Shown: positions 1-11,214 of the stretch, in pieces
How the letters are laid out: each line of letters opens with the position of its first letter
Position numbering within the stretch: position 1 is the stretch's first letter
Source: Notospermus geniculatus
Taxonomy: Eukaryota; Nemertea; Pilidiophora; Heteronemertea; Lineidae
Assembly (NCBI GenBank): GCA_002633025.1
Contig: NMRB01002281.1
Span: forward strand, 1 to 64,000
Reading direction: 5' to 3'
DNA length: 64,000 nucleotides
Translations under genes and position numbers: made by a program
The notes under the pieces: model-generated
What the model was told of the DNA's origin: nothing
What the model saw: the letters and a program-made list of their open reading frames with translations, nothing else
Databases searched by the model: none

Positions 1-41
1 GCGAAAACAAAACTTTATTAAACGACATGAAAAAAAGTAAA

Positions 42-115
42 AAAAATATAGCGCCTGCCGAGATTCGAACCCGCAACCTCCAGATTACTATTTCCATGCC
101 TTACCAATGCGCTAA
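42..115 (-). pseudogene. tRNA-like sequence, degenerate
   Basis: Read on the minus strand, this has a tRNA-like A box (TTAGCGCATTGGTAAG) and B box (GGTTCGAATC) at tRNA spacing, and starts like an elongator tRNA-Met (GCCTCGTTAGCGCA). The acceptor stem does not pair well and the T stem has one mismatch, so a working tRNA is unlikely. It may be the head of a tRNA-derived SINE. Confidence 0.45.
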
Positions 116-935
116 CGAGGCGAGCTGCCAGAAGCGGGATTTTTCGCGCTACTGTCAGTTACTCTTTTGTGTTCCATGACCATATATTAATAGATCGTTC
201 CATTATTTAGGACCTGTTTTTGGTAGGACAAGTGTTTCTTCCACTGCTGTGAAAGAAATGTTAGTCCGGAAGAAATAAAGGTCCTATCTTATAATATGAC
301 TCTGGGAATCTTGGTCCAATGAGGACAAGGATTCCCTAGGAATGGTGGCCCAAAGGGCCACCATTCCTAGGGATCGAGGTCCGACGGATTTCGATTCCCG
401 GTGGACCTGAATTCCTTTCACACCGGCTTATGATGTACACGTTGCTTCGGGAAGTACAGTGCAGAAATGAATGCAAAAAGTCAGGCGATTCAACAGCTCA
501 GATTTTAATGACATAGTTGGAACAAATCTACCGGTATATGCCCATTGCGTATGGTTGCCTCTGGGGTGGGAGAGTGCAGTGTGTGTGTTGGAGAGTGGGA
601 GAATTGCCAAACAGGTCACGTCGAGTGCGATTTTGTTTGTTTTTTAATGTACCGGTACTTTTGTTTTCGGGACGCAAGGGCCTACGCTGCGTGCGGCTTC
701 CAGTCGCCGGGTTGTGTGTTTTTGTGTAGACCACATGCATGCATGTTGGTCTAGGCCTATTGCAAACAGAGGGTGAAAAGAAGAGGGAAATAAGATTATG
801 GTGTGAGAAGAACATCATGGACTAGGCCTAGGCCTACCGATACACCCTTATTTTACGGCTTCCAGTCGGTTGTGTGTTTTTTTCGTGGGCCACTGTTGCT
901 CTATTCCAAACAGAGGGGAAAGACACCAACACTCT
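116..935. other. No gene seen; hairpin and a local duplication
   Basis: Positions 333-373 form a hairpin with a 19-bp perfect stem and an AAA loop. The stretch around 685-790 is partly repeated around 855-930: both copies have CGGCTTCCAGTCG, then a GTTGTGTGTTTTT tract, then AAACAGAGGG. The open frames here are short and unlike proteins. Confidence 0.5.
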
Positions 936-979
936 GTGAGAGGATGCATTGGCCATACGTGGACAATGCATCCTCTCAC
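936..979. repeat. Perfect 16-bp hairpin
   Basis: GTGAGAGGATGCATTG at 936-951 is followed 12 bases later by its exact reverse complement at 964-979. No gene is linked to it. Confidence 0.7.
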
Positions 980-1417
980 CAACCACCCATTCTGCCACTT
1001 AGTTACCATCCACATTGACCACAACCATTCCACCTTGGCGGCAGAGTCGTTGGCGTTCGCCTGTCACTGTAGTTAGGCCTAGGCCTAATACTTTCACCGC
1101 CTTTAGTTCTTAAGGGGCATGCCCTATTACCTTCCGTTTTCAGTTATAACTTTATCACTCATTGTTGCACAAAACAACCATCTATTCAGAAACAAATCCT
1201 CTAAAATCTATCCCTACCCCCACCCTGGTTCCGTTAACTCTGGATGTACCTGTAATATTTACTGGGGTGGTAATAATCAACTGCGTCTAGTAGGCTATAT
1301 AAATCAAGGCCTTGCCGTTGGTTGTTGGGCTATGACTGCCGTGACCTGGTTTGACGTTTGAGACGCAATAGCTACGTCTACACGGAACATTTTAGCTCCA
1401 GTTAACCGTCTACACGT

Positions 1418-1540
1418 AGACTCGGGACCCAGTCGTTGTGTCGCTCCGGCCGCCGCACTACACTCCACAAACGACTGGGAAAGCAGGCTGCAAAATCAGC
1501 GGCTAGCGTACCGACAACAACAACGGATGTGAATGAGTTC
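1418..1540. repeat. Dispersed repeat, copy 1 (pair at 36125-36245)
   Basis: This is near-identical to 36125-36245 in reverse complement. Both copies contain CCCAGTCGTTGTGTCGCT and the partly complementary CCACAAACGACTGGG, so each folds into a hairpin. Looser similarity continues to about 1680 (GAGGTCAAGGACGGTATCC against the 35900 region). It is probably a non-autonomous element; the boundaries are uncertain. Confidence 0.65.
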
Positions 1541-2999
1541 AGCCAATCAGAAACTGCGTCTTCAACGGCCGTCGTCTGCTATTTGCAAGATGTCAAATCA
1601 GCTGATTATATCGCAACTTTCTTCGAGGTCAAGGACGGTATCCTGGTGCCTAATTCGATGCTGTGTGCGATAATGTTGTCGTGTAGACGCAGTCGCCCGT
1701 TTGTCTTGGGAGAAAGGCCTATATACCAAAAAATAATGGTCATCGGAGCTGTCTAGTGTCTCGGGTGTGATGCGTGTGTTCATCATACCACATTTCAAGT
1801 TCGAAAATGCGAATCGAGACGTTTTAATACGCCACACTGAAAAAGTATAAATAATGTTTACTCCCCATGCAACCTCGATTCGTGACATTTTCAATCCTAT
1901 CCTGGCTGTGTAAATTCAGGTGGTGACGTTTTTGCGTTTTGCGTTGCGTTTTTGCGTAAACTCCAGTAAGCCAATCATCGCCGCGATTTTTGACGTCAGT
2001 GTACGACGTCAGCGTAGTGTAAAATGTACTGCGCTCCATCTGAATACATTAGGGCTCTCCCTGCAGTTTTTTTCAATGTGCACTAAAAACTAGGCCTTGA
2101 TTCTCTTAAGTACGTATCAGACAAGCATTTTGGGGACCTTCTACGTTGTGAGATACTTTTTCGATGTTTCACTTCTGACGAGACGAAAAGTATCTCTACT
2201 CTATGAAGAATACCGCCATCTTGGATAGACATTCATCCGCGTTAGGAGCACTACTTAATACGTACTGCGCATGCGTAGACGCAGCCATTGTAGTTGACAA
2301 AAACCATGGAAACCACTGGGAGACAACATGCAGCATCCAGCAACATAATATCATACTTTTCTTGATCTTATGTACGCATAAATCTATAGTTTTAAGTAAT
2401 TCATATACATGTATACAATGATGAATTTTCAAAAAATATGCGTATATCGTGTAATTCTAGACACCATCACCTGGGCACTATATTTTATCCGGCGGACGAA
2501 TGGGTTAGTAAATCGCCGGAACTGAGGACTCACTTCCGTTTCAAGATGGCGCGTATTGTTATACAGCCGAGCCGGACTCCCGACAAATCCCGAAGTACCG
2601 AGCCGAATGCTTTATAATTATGCTCTCTCCTAACATTTTGAAAATATCAGTGGGGCTTTAGATGCATTTTCCTGGGGTCTGAGAGCAAACATATGGACAT
2701 ATAAAATGGACATTTGGGCCAAGGTATTCTTTGGCAAAAAAACTGGGGGGGGGGACCCCGCCCCCCCCCGGCTCCTACGGGCCTGGTTACTTCTCTCGGG
2801 TTATTTTGTCTCGAGACAAAGTTGACCCGAGACAAAGTAGTCTCTCGTGTAGACGTAGCTTACGGCAGTATCTTCCCATCAATGGGGCAATCCAGAATAT
2901 AGTTCAACCTGTCGATAATAGGGGGCTCTACTGTTCTATAGGACATACTATCCACTTCCTGTTATGAGTGAGTTACATTGTGTATTAGTTCTTGGGGAA
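1541..2999. other. No gene seen
   Basis: Only short, unconvincing open frames occur. A run of GCGTTTTTGCG-type words lies at 1928-1960. A CAAGATGGCG word at 2543-2552 resembles a YY1-type promoter or first-codon context, but the frame behind it closes after 23 codons. A G/C homopolymer block lies at 2745-2770. Confidence 0.4.
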
Positions 3000-3063
3000 G
3001 TTTGCCCTTAACCTCTGACCTTGACATATGATCATCAAGGTCATTGCATAATCGAAATTGGCA
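3000..3063. repeat. TCAAGGTCA-family repeat, left part of an interrupted copy
   Basis: The text (CATTGCATAATCGAAAT and flanking bases) matches the tandem units at 17930-18500 in reverse complement. The copy stops at 3063 and resumes at 4258 with CATCCTCAATAACCTA, exactly where uninterrupted units read on. A further related copy lies at about 4320-4450. Confidence 0.75.
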
Positions 3064-3776
3064 CACTGTTAAAAATATCTGTAAATTTACAGTACAATTG
3101 TTAACTGCAATCTGCTGTAAGTTTGCAGTTTGCAGTACTTTTGACAAATTGGTTGTATTTTTACAGTGTTTTGAAGATATTTTTGTACTTATACCTTTAA
3201 TTAGTAAAATTACCAACAAATTTGTATTTTCAATGTTTATTTCGCATGGATATTATGCGTGCCGTAATCTCACCGCAAACCTGTTAATTTAGTGTACAAC
3301 AACGTCATCAGCATCACCTAATGCGAAAGAAAATCCGCCAAAGCGTGAGATAGGGCCCGGCGATTTTTTAATGAATTTTATCGGTAAACATCCACCTTGC
3401 TAAAAAGCATCAATCAGTGTTTCTACGGTGAACAGAAGTGTTAATAGCTCTGTAAATCACAAGCATAGTCTAGTTATTTCATTTGCAGATCTTGTCCCAA
3501 ACTGTGTTTTTGTCGATCGCTGTCCAGTGCATCATTGTGAAGTTCATTGATGCGGCTCATGCATGGAATGTGTACAAGTGCTGCAGAACGTAGGCCTAGT
3601 CAGTCCCAGTGTCCCCATGGCATGCTACTGCAGTACTGATGATACTGGGGCATAGCCTTTGTCCTGCCTGGTCCCTTCTTTCGGACAAATCATCTTGATT
3701 ATTTTATGAATAGGCCTAGAAGTCTTGTCGTGTTTGCTATTCAGCTGAAGGTAATTTTACAGCGTGAGACATGTAT

Positions 3777-4010
3777 GAGTCTGTTGGTCGAGTGGTTAGC
3801 GCGCTTGACTATCAAACTGTGCAGTGGGTCGGCGCGAGTTCGACTCCGGGCGAAGGCATAAAGGTGAAACAAAAAATGGTGAAAAAATTTGAGGGTCCGT
3901 CGGATGAATGACTCCAGGGCAAGTAAAAGACCCCACACAGGTGGACTGTAGCCTGTCGTGGACTTCATACCACCGGCAAAAACCCAACCGAATTACGGCG
4001 CTGGTATGAT
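3777..4010 (+). mobile_element. tRNA-derived SINE
   Basis: An RNA polymerase III A box (TGGTCGAGTGGTTAGCG) is followed by a B box (CGCGAGTTCGACTCC) at tRNA spacing. After that comes an unrelated body ending near GGCGCTGGTATGATGAATA. The head most resembles a tRNA-Ser or tRNA-Leu. It lies inside the CACTG element, so it arrived later or was carried along. Confidence 0.65.
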
Positions 4011-4025
4011 GAATACAGCTGGCAT

Positions 4026-4238
4026 TGTATTTTTACAGAATTTGCCGGCAGCACCGGGTGCCGGCACTTGCTGTAAATTTACAGATAGTTGTATCTTCAT
4101 CGATACTGCACTTCTGTAATATTGACAACAGATTCAATCTGTACTTTTAAAGACCTGCAGTAAGACTGTGATTGCAGCTTTGTAAATTTACAGCAGGTGC
4201 CGGCACCCGCTGCTGCCGGCAAATTCTGTAAAAAAACA
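4026..4238. repeat. Inverted-repeat block with 48-bp arms
   Basis: ACAGAATTTGCCGGCAGCA and the bases after it, about 48 in all starting at 4035, are matched by the reverse complement ending near 4230 with two mismatches. The internal edges both read TGTAAATTTACAG. It may be a small element nested in the CACTG transposon or part of that element's own subterminal repeats, since 3070-3090 also carries CTGTAAATTTACAG. Confidence 0.65.
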
Positions 4239-4450
4239 GAAGAAATTTCTAACAGTGCATCCTCAATAACCTATGGGTGTTATCAAACCTCTACCGCTAC
4301 CACAGACAGAGATATTTTAAATTATCAAGTTTGACCTTGACCTGATCATCAAGGTCATTGCATAATCGAAATGGGCATCCAACTAAGTGTGGGTGATATC
4401 TTGTCTTCACCTCAACCAGTAGTTGCAGTGTGGAACCTTCTAAGCATCAT

Positions 4451-6167
4451 GGACTTAGTTTCATCAAAATTTGTTGAGTGGTTGCTGAGATATTTCAGAT
4501 TACCAAAACTTCGATAATTTGAGATTTTTCAATTTTTCACAAAATCAGTAGACGGAGCTCACCTAAAAACCAAGAAGTATGAAGTTTTGGAACGTTTAGC
4601 CGGAACTGGTTAGAAGTTAAACATGTTTTTCAAAATATCAGGACTTTGGTACTTTGAAAAATATGCAATATTTCTGTCCAGTTGAGGCAAAGAGTTCCAG
4701 AAATTTGTAAATCCATATTCTGAGGTTAGCTTTACACACCGAAACACATAGCATTACAGGCCTATGCAATAAGCTGCGCATGCCCAGTAGATCTTGCGCA
4801 TGCCCAGTAGATCTTGCGCATGCCCATTAGTTGGTCGGCGAAAGGCCGGCAGTCAAGGGTAGAATCAATTTCTCATGTCGAAACTCATGATGGTTGATCA
4901 GGCTCCTCCCCTATCCGCCCAGGTTGGCTCAACTGATTATTAGCAGTGAGGTAAGGCGTTGTCAGTGGACGAAAGTTGGAGACTGAAAAGTGTCACTCGT
5001 ACACAATACGCCAGATTGAGCCTATGAATAATGATGATTGATGTGGGCTTGGCCGGCGTGATTTTGTCATCGCCGACTTCACATTAAAACTGACAGCTTT
5101 TTTGGTAGGCAATGAATACATTTGGCAATGGCATCATTGCATAGTTATATAGCTATGCTCCCAACAAAGTTGAAGTTGCTGTCGCGCGGATACCAGAAGT
5201 AATGCCTGATTGAAATAAAAACCTCCTTATTGGGACCAGGCCACTGAGAATGTGTAATGCCGGTTGGTTTAAAAGATTCTTTCTCAAGAAACGTTTGTGG
5301 GCCTGATAGAAAAATGCTTGTTTTATCCCTTCGAAGACAACGCCGTTGGATGTCCGTAACACTACCACCAGCACTACGAGAGATTTTAGGAAATATTTGA
5401 CAATTTCTTCGCATTCTTATACATGTACAGAGTCCTGGCTAATTTATGGACATAATGCATTGCATCAAAGATGGCTGCGCCCATGGCTGGTTTTTACACA
5501 TTACATGTTTCGGTGTGCTTTATAATAATGGCATCAATTTTTCCTGAAAGACAAGAACATCTCTCCCTAATTATCAAAATTTTGATAATCTCAAAAATCT
5601 CAGCAACCACTCAACGTATTTTGATGAAACAAAGCCCAAAATCCTTACAAAGTTCCACTCTATCACTGCTGCATCAAAAATCACAAAAGTATTTCATAAC
5701 TAAAAAGTTTGATTTTTAGTGTTTTTTTCTGATGAGCTATTACATAATTACGATATTTTCAAATTTTCAAAATTTTGTTGCAGAAATATGACCAACAAGA
5801 TTTACTTTCATGTGGAACAAACCGTGTTAAAATTGGCCCAGAAGTATTTGAAATATTCAAAGCATCAGGTGTAGATAAACTAATGTCATGACTGTACATG
5901 TGGTTAATGATGTTTATATGAATATGATAATTCTCAAGGAAAAGCATAAAGTATAAATTTGGAATTCAAATGTCCGGTGACACCAATTTGAATGAAATTT
6001 TTATAATTTCAAATGAAATATACAAAATTATCAATATTTATAATCCATAAAACATGCATAAAAGATGGAATTTTAATATTGTTAATAATTGGAAATTCAA
6101 CGTTTGTGGCTTCATTCAGTGACCTTTATCCGACGACTGAAGGACTATATTCTCCCCATCGAGGAAG
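4451..6167. other. No gene seen; short tandem and related inverted repeats
   Basis: A 22-bp unit (GCGCATGCCCAGTAGATCTT) is repeated about 2.5 times at 4786-4829. The sequence TTTCATCAAAATTTGTTGAG near 4455 recurs inverted near 5600-5630, so this is old repeat DNA. The last 50 bases before 6168 are the presumed 5' leader of the next gene. Confidence 0.45.
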
Positions 6168-7552
6168 ATGAAACTGTTGATAATCGCCTGTCTAGTTGCA
6201 GTGACTGCTGCGACATGTAAGTTTATTTATTTACCCTTATCCTGCAATTGCCAATGGCCGTGAAAAGAAGGTTTATAACACAATAATACTGACCAATCAA
6301 AAGCCATTGCATTGTTCATCAAAGGACGCTCAGTGCAAATGTTAACCAACTTAGCGACCTCGTTAATCATCAAATTATCAGGAGGCACAGCTTGTATCAG
6401 AACCAACACAATGATTTTTTCAGGCACACCTAGATTGTGAGCCATTACTTGTCCGTAAGACGACAGCGGCATACGCCGCAGGACCCAAGGAAAGCTGTGA
6501 CGCCGGCTACAAGTTAATGGATTGTCAAGTCTACTCACCGTAAGTACGGCTTGTCCATGTTGGTGCTTCGGAAATTGCATTGGTTGCCGGTGAGCTCACG
6601 CATCGACTATAAAGTCATACTCATCACTCACAAAGCACTACACCGAGAAGAGAGTCCAGCGTACGTGAGGGAGTTTCTCAGTCTGCGGGCCCCTGCCCTC
6701 TGATGATCCATGGTTTTTGGCGATCCCACGATCAAAGAGGACATGGGGACCGGAGCCTCGGGGTGGCGGCTCCCAGGCTGTGGAACTCGTCCCAGCCTCG
6801 ATTCAAACATGTTTTAAAAACGCATCTTTTTACTAAATCTTTTTACTAATGTCTTAAGTCATCTTATTTACATTTTATGTTTTATTTTCTTTCAGCCTAT
6901 TCATTGTACAGTGCTTTGCAAATGTTTTAAATGTTACTAAGCACTTTAATTTAATAAATATTATTATTATTATTAATGATATAATGCTTTTCCTTCTCTA
7001 GCTGGGCACAAAACTACAGAAACTACATGAAACCGATCGTCTCAGGTAGTTCTTGTGCTGCGTCATCTGGATGCAAACGATGTAAAGTACAGGCCGTGTG
7101 TGTTAAACAGGTTTAGAATGAAAGGCCCGGCACAACCACACCGTGTACTCATCTGTAATCGCCGTTCATTTACTGTGCCAGACGTATCGAAAATCTTCTG
7201 TACGAAATGCAAAATAAAGAATGAAAAAGCCTATACACGTGTACATGTACTATCTTTTCCACATTGGGCTTGTTGAATATTTTCTCTGGCAAGATCTGGC
7301 ATAATCTTGATGCTGCCTTTGGAACTCCTAAAACACTTGGCCTACTTCACACTTAATTCGTACTCCCGGATATAAAGCTTGATGAATATACATGTATGTA
7401 ATTCTTGCCAATTTCCTTGGCCAGCATGCAGTGCAATGTGCCCCGTCGACATCATGGACGACGGCCTAGAAAATGGCGTCATCTCCGCACAGATTCACCC
7501 GGACCGACCGACCGACCTTTGCAACCTCTTTTACCTGCCCCAAACCCGCTAA
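6168..7552 (+). CDS. Small secreted cysteine-rich protein, four exons (predicted)
   Basis: Proposed exons are 6168-6216, 6434-6539, 7002-7045 and 7425-7552, giving 108 codons plus TAA. Exon 1 begins ATGAAACTG and encodes a classic signal peptide (MKLLIIACLVAVTAAT), then donor GTAAGT. Exon 2 starts after CACCTAG; using the stronger CAG ten bases upstream would put a TGA in frame. Donors 2 and 3 are GTAAGT and GTAGTT; acceptors 3 and 4 are CTCTAG and GGCCAG. Phase is continuous through all three introns, and no single frame is long, so ordinary ORF finding misses it. The mature part has six cysteines (three possible disulfides), with an A-C-S-A-M-C-P cluster in exon 4. I do not recognise the family, so its role outside the cell is unknown. 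An AATAAA lies at 7821-7826. Intron 2 holds a LINE fragment. Confidence 0.6.
6570..6990 (+). mobile_element. LINE 3' fragment inside intron 2
   Basis: The plus strand reads as the C-terminal end typical of CR1-like reverse transcriptase ORFs: RIDYKVILITHKALH..ESPAYVREFL, then, in a shifted frame, a region ending like LWN..P....FKTHLF. It is followed by a short 3' tail ending in TAATAAATATTATTATTATT. Frameshifts show it is dead. It sits in the sense direction in the intron of the secreted-protein gene. Confidence 0.6.
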
Positions 7553-7820
7553 ACAATATAATTACCGTGGCTAACCTGAACTAGAAACATTCATTGTTCA
7601 TTTCGTACATATATACATGTAAAACTCACCTGGAAGAGGAGTGCAATCAAACATGAGAAAAGAAAGCGAGAAATTTCTTTGAGGCTTCTGTATTTCATGC
7701 GTCAAAATCAACAGAACCCGATGACGCTTCGCCGACCTCGTTCTGGCCCCCACCTAGCAACTCCCGCCCCAAACCGCGCGTACGTGCCTGGCGTTGCTAC
7801 TCTTACCACATTCATACGAA

Positions 7821-7826
7821 AATAAA
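7821..7826 (+). terminator. Candidate polyadenylation signal AATAAA
   Basis: The canonical hexamer lies 269 bases after the TAA of the secreted-protein gene on the same strand. A chance match is possible. Confidence 0.35.
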
Positions 7827-9126
7827 ATGTTGGGCCCTCTTTTCACTGGCCTCTTACACACTCCTCCACCAAAAGAAATGTCTTCCATGACATTTTGATC
7901 AATTTACCCAGGAAAATGACGTGGACAACCTGTGAATAACTACAACATTCAATCAATGCAAACAGATAAAATGACAACAGTGTTGCAAATGACTACACAG
8001 TCTTAACTTAGTTACATCCGTAACAACCACGAGTATCAGTAACAAAGATTTATCAGTGGCCATCCCATGAATCATTTGTAGGAAGACCCTACAATGGCAC
8101 TTAGGCTAACAAAGCCAGAGCATTTTACACAATATGGTCACCACCTACCTGTCTTATACCTGTTGAGTAAGGAACTCTTCACCAATCTTCCTCAGGTCTC
8201 CATATACCACTCAGCTATAATCCTGCCAAGCCTGGAAGAAACAAAATACAGGTTACATAAATCATACAAAATCTACATTTCCGTCGCAAAATATCTGTGT
8301 CTCTGTCTCTTCGTCTTCGTCTCTTAAGCGATGTACGCGGGCTCTGCAGTAATTGCACATCGATAGTTCCTCTATTTCCCGTATGGCGGCAGCACTACAA
8401 TTTATGAATGAAATTCCAAGTAGGTCATCTCATTATAATACTACGGAATTTACTATGACCAATCAGCAGCGAGGAGAGTGACATGAGTGACAGGGATGCC
8501 GACGGGATGACGGGGGGGGGGGGGCGACGATTCGAAGAATCATCCGCAAAAACATGCGAAGGATGGTGTTGGCCGTAAGTAACGATGTTCAGAGGTACAC
8601 TGCTAAGTCATCATTTAGTGCTACAACAATTTTCTGTCTTCACACGCCGCTATCTGGCTAAACTTGCAGCATAGACGCGGAATTTCCTCCTCACACTTCG
8701 GCTTTTTCGGCGCCATGTTTGTTGTCAGTCCGTCGATCTCGTTCTGGGAAATCCCCGTGAGATTTTGAAATTTTCCCGGCAGTAAACATTTTTGTCGCCC
8801 AAATCCATTGAAATAATATTAATAAAAGATTTTTCATGAACGTTTTATTGCATAAAACGCCGACATACCGTAGTTTGATGGCTCAAAGATGCTAGAAATC
8901 ACACGAGATCAGTTTCAAGAATCCCGCCAGCTATGAATGAAATTGGGGAGCTATCGCGGGTCGCGATAGTTGAACGAGATTTCATTTTCAACCTCGCGAG
9001 TACATCGCTTTAATGTCCCCAAGGTCAGTCCGGCAAGTCACCGGTCATTACCAAAACACACCTCCCCCAACCGCCTGTACAGGTACTGTACCGGTACGTA
9101 TTGCCCTGCATATTGCGGCTGTAGTC
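7827..9126. other. No gene seen
   Basis: The region has only short, unconvincing open frames and a 14-base G run at 8511-8524. CAAATCCATTGAAATAATATTAATAAAAG near 8800 is AT-rich. It should hold the 3' end of the minus-strand Ty3/Gypsy-type element, but I could not identify a long terminal repeat. Confidence 0.4.
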
Positions 9127-9387
9127 CTACTGGCACCACTGGAGGTTGCATTGTCCCCCCATAGAAACCCTGCATCTGCCACACCTGGGGTTGTATGACG
9201 GTTGTCCTATGTTATCATAAGTCAACATCCTTGGTGGTCTTCTTTCCCTTTGTTGCCTTTGAGCGTCCTCATTTTCGGGCTCTGATGCTGAATCGGTCAT
9301 CTGGTCCTCTTCTGCATTGATAGCCGTCCCCTGGTCAGCCTCGGTATGAAGTCCAGGCTCGTTCTCTGTCAAGCCCACATCATCCAC
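9127..9387 (-). pseudogene. C-terminal tail of the Ty3/Gypsy-type polyprotein
   Basis: The frame has an acidic stretch, then RERRPPRMLTYDNIGQPSY, a pattern common at the C terminus of Gypsy-type integrase regions in animals. It follows the integrase piece after a frame break near 9400-9550. Confidence 0.5.
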
Positions 9388-9546
9388 CTGGTTCTTAGCA
9401 GTTCCCGAGTGATCCGCGAGTAGTAATAATATCTCCTCTAGGCATGACCACCATGTTACCTAGTACTGTGCTGAACAGAGCCCGGAGAGAGACCAACCGC
9501 CACGGCCGAGTTCCTCATTCGAAATGACCACGATCGAAGTTCGCGA

Positions 9547-10134
9547 TTACGCAAGATCACTCGTGACCCGTGCTGGACAGGGTACAAACTCATCTTCACC
9601 ACTGGATTCGTCTGACACGACCAATTTCAGGTCTGATTCCTTCTGCTCCGAAATCGTTCTCCTCGTCCTCTTCTGAGGTCTTTCCTTGGGACCCTCAAAT
9701 GGCAAATCATGACATTGCAACAACATGTTGCGATGGAGTACTCTGGCTTTCCCACTACCATCTTCTGGTGTCACTTGGCACACCGGGGAGAGGTCTCCCA
9801 TCCTCTTTGTCACCTTGTGGAGTTTTGGTTCCCAAAATGAGCGTAGTTTACCAGGCCTACCTCTCTCCGACATGTTCCTCACCAAGAAACGATCTCCAAC
9901 CCTTAGAAGCGAACTCTTCAGTTGCTTTCCCTTCTTCTTGAAGCGTTCCGCTGCCCTTCTTGAATGCTGGTCTGCCAGAGTAGCCTCCTGTAAGCCCTTC
10001 ATCCATTCTTCTGCTGTCCCTCGACCACTATCCTCCATTCCAAAGGCTACATCAATGGGTAACCTTGGTGCTCTCCTGAATAACAATCTAAACGGACTAT
10101 ATCCTGTGGCGCTCTGCTTCCTGCAATGGACCAA
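9547..10134 (-). pseudogene. Integrase C-terminal region (GPY/F-like)
   Basis: The 195-codon frame opens with YSPFRLLFRRAPRLPIDVAF, matching the conserved TGYSPF..LFGR.PRLPID motif of Ty3/Gypsy integrases. It then has LLRVGDRFLVRNMSERGR.GKL and RVLHRNMLLQC, the usual post-core GDRVLVRN and LHRNLLLPC motifs. It is not intact at the N-terminal side, where the frame changes relative to the catalytic core at about 10140-10200. Confidence 0.75.
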
Positions 10135-10193
10135 TCAGTTCAATTGGCTCTTCCAATCTGCCTTTTGCTGGGTGTCTAGGGTTCGCCGCATGT

Positions 10194-10732
10194 TCAAAAC
10201 GGTTCTATTAGTCCTCTCTCACTTTCCATTCCCTTCTGGATGGTACGGTGTTGTCTGGAGCGGATCATTCCACATTTGTCCTGTAGTTGCTTGAATAACG
10301 AATTCTCAAACTCGCCACTCTGATCGTGGTGAAGACGTGTGGGGAAGCCAAAGCGTGGAATAAAATCATTCCAAATCCGATCCGCTGCTGTCTTCGCCGA
10401 CTTGTTTCTTGTCGGGTAGGCCTGTGCATATTTGGTGAAATGGTCTACCACCACAAGGATGTACTCGCAGCCCCCCGTTCGACTTCTCGAGATGGAGAAA
10501 ATCCACTGATACACGTTCGAACGAATAGGTGGTGTGAATTGACTGTAGCTCAGCATGTTGCAGTATTGCAGGCTTCTTGGTGACTAAGTGTGTTATGTTT
10601 TTGGCTAGTCCTGGCCAGTGGAGCCTGTCCCTCGCTAAGCCCACTGGTGTCCCATTTTCGAGGGTAGTTCCTGGAAAACCAAGGAATGATACTTCTTCGG
10701 AAGGCAGAGTCGTGACACCACCGCCCCATCAC
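10194..10732 (-). pseudogene. Integrase catalytic core, frameshifted
   Basis: Overlapping frames carry the core: [17 protein letters not shown] (first Asp), [19 protein letters not shown], and [17 protein letters not shown], where the second catalytic Asp lies in HHDQ. At least one frameshift near 10480-10500 separates the first Asp from the rest. The upstream HHCC-type zinc finger is only partly readable ([13 protein letters not shown]). The element cannot make a working integrase from this copy. Confidence 0.75.
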
Positions 10733-10774
10733 TCATATGACGAGTCCTGCACAGAATGCCCCTCGCATCCATCT

Positions 10775-10933
10775 TCAGTCTTTGCCAGTCTTTGCCAGTC
10801 CCCGAGCCATGCTTTCACCACCGGACTCTTGCTTCTGCTCTCTCGGGGATGGCTTGTCTCCCTTTTCCACCCATTCTCTGACCCTCTTCAACCCGACATC
10901 GTCGCACTGGGCTCCTTTGATCTCTTCCTGACT
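10775..10933 (-). pseudogene. Ty3/Gypsy-type linker between RNase H and integrase
   Basis: The frame LSQEEIKGAQCDDVGLKRVREWVEKG fits the LSKEELRKAQ..D..L..V..W type linker found just before the integrase zinc finger. Its upstream part is separated from the RNase H piece by the 281-bp insertion at 10934-11214; apart from that insertion the frame runs on. Confidence 0.65.
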
Positions 10934-11214
10934 TAGACTGGTTCCCGGTCCCAACATAGCTCAAGGATAAGGGACCGATATTGCCTGATGTAACGACGTA
11001 GTTGATTAGCTAGCTCTTTTTGAATTTGAATTTGTAACGTCGCACTTGATTGGTTAGCTATTTTGGGATGTGAGGTAAGTAAGCTCAGAGGGGGTTCTCA
11101 GAGGGGAATCCTCTGTGACATCATAATACTGTATGGCAGCCTTCTGCCAAGTATGGCCGCCCAATTCCGGTCCCTTTCTCCTTCTGAGCTATGTAGGGAC
11201 CGGGCACCAGTCTA
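10934..11214. mobile_element. 281-bp TIR element with 9-bp target duplication
   Basis: The ends are TAGACTGGTTCCCGGTCCC and, inverted, TAGACTGGTGCCCGGTCCC; similarity continues to about 30 bp per side (ACATAGCTCA). TTCCTGACT flanks both sides (10925-10933 and 11215-11223). Removing the element and one 9-mer leaves the retrotransposon frame unbroken, which confirms the ends. A 9-bp duplication points to the Mutator-like superfamily by inference. There is no coding capacity. Confidence 0.85.

Larger units (their letters stand above)
3064..4257. mobile_element. CACTG-ended non-autonomous DNA transposon
   Basis: The ends read CACTGTTA...TAACAGTG. The direct repeat CA (3062-3063 and 4258-4259) flanks them. 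The empty site is visible in the related repeat units at 18180-18440 (reverse complement), which read GGGCATCCTC without interruption. CACTG ends with a 2-bp duplication suggest the CACTA/Mirage/Chapaev group; that assignment is inference. No transposase frame is present. The element holds a SINE and an internal inverted-repeat block. Confidence 0.75.

Noticed and set aside
2543-2615. Short frame starting in CAAGATGGCGCGT, like a first exon
   Set aside because: It closes after 23 codons, and no donor with continuing downstream coding could be identified.
9725-10294. 189-codon plus-strand frame
   Set aside because: It is antisense to the integrase coding sequence, which has clear family motifs on the minus strand.
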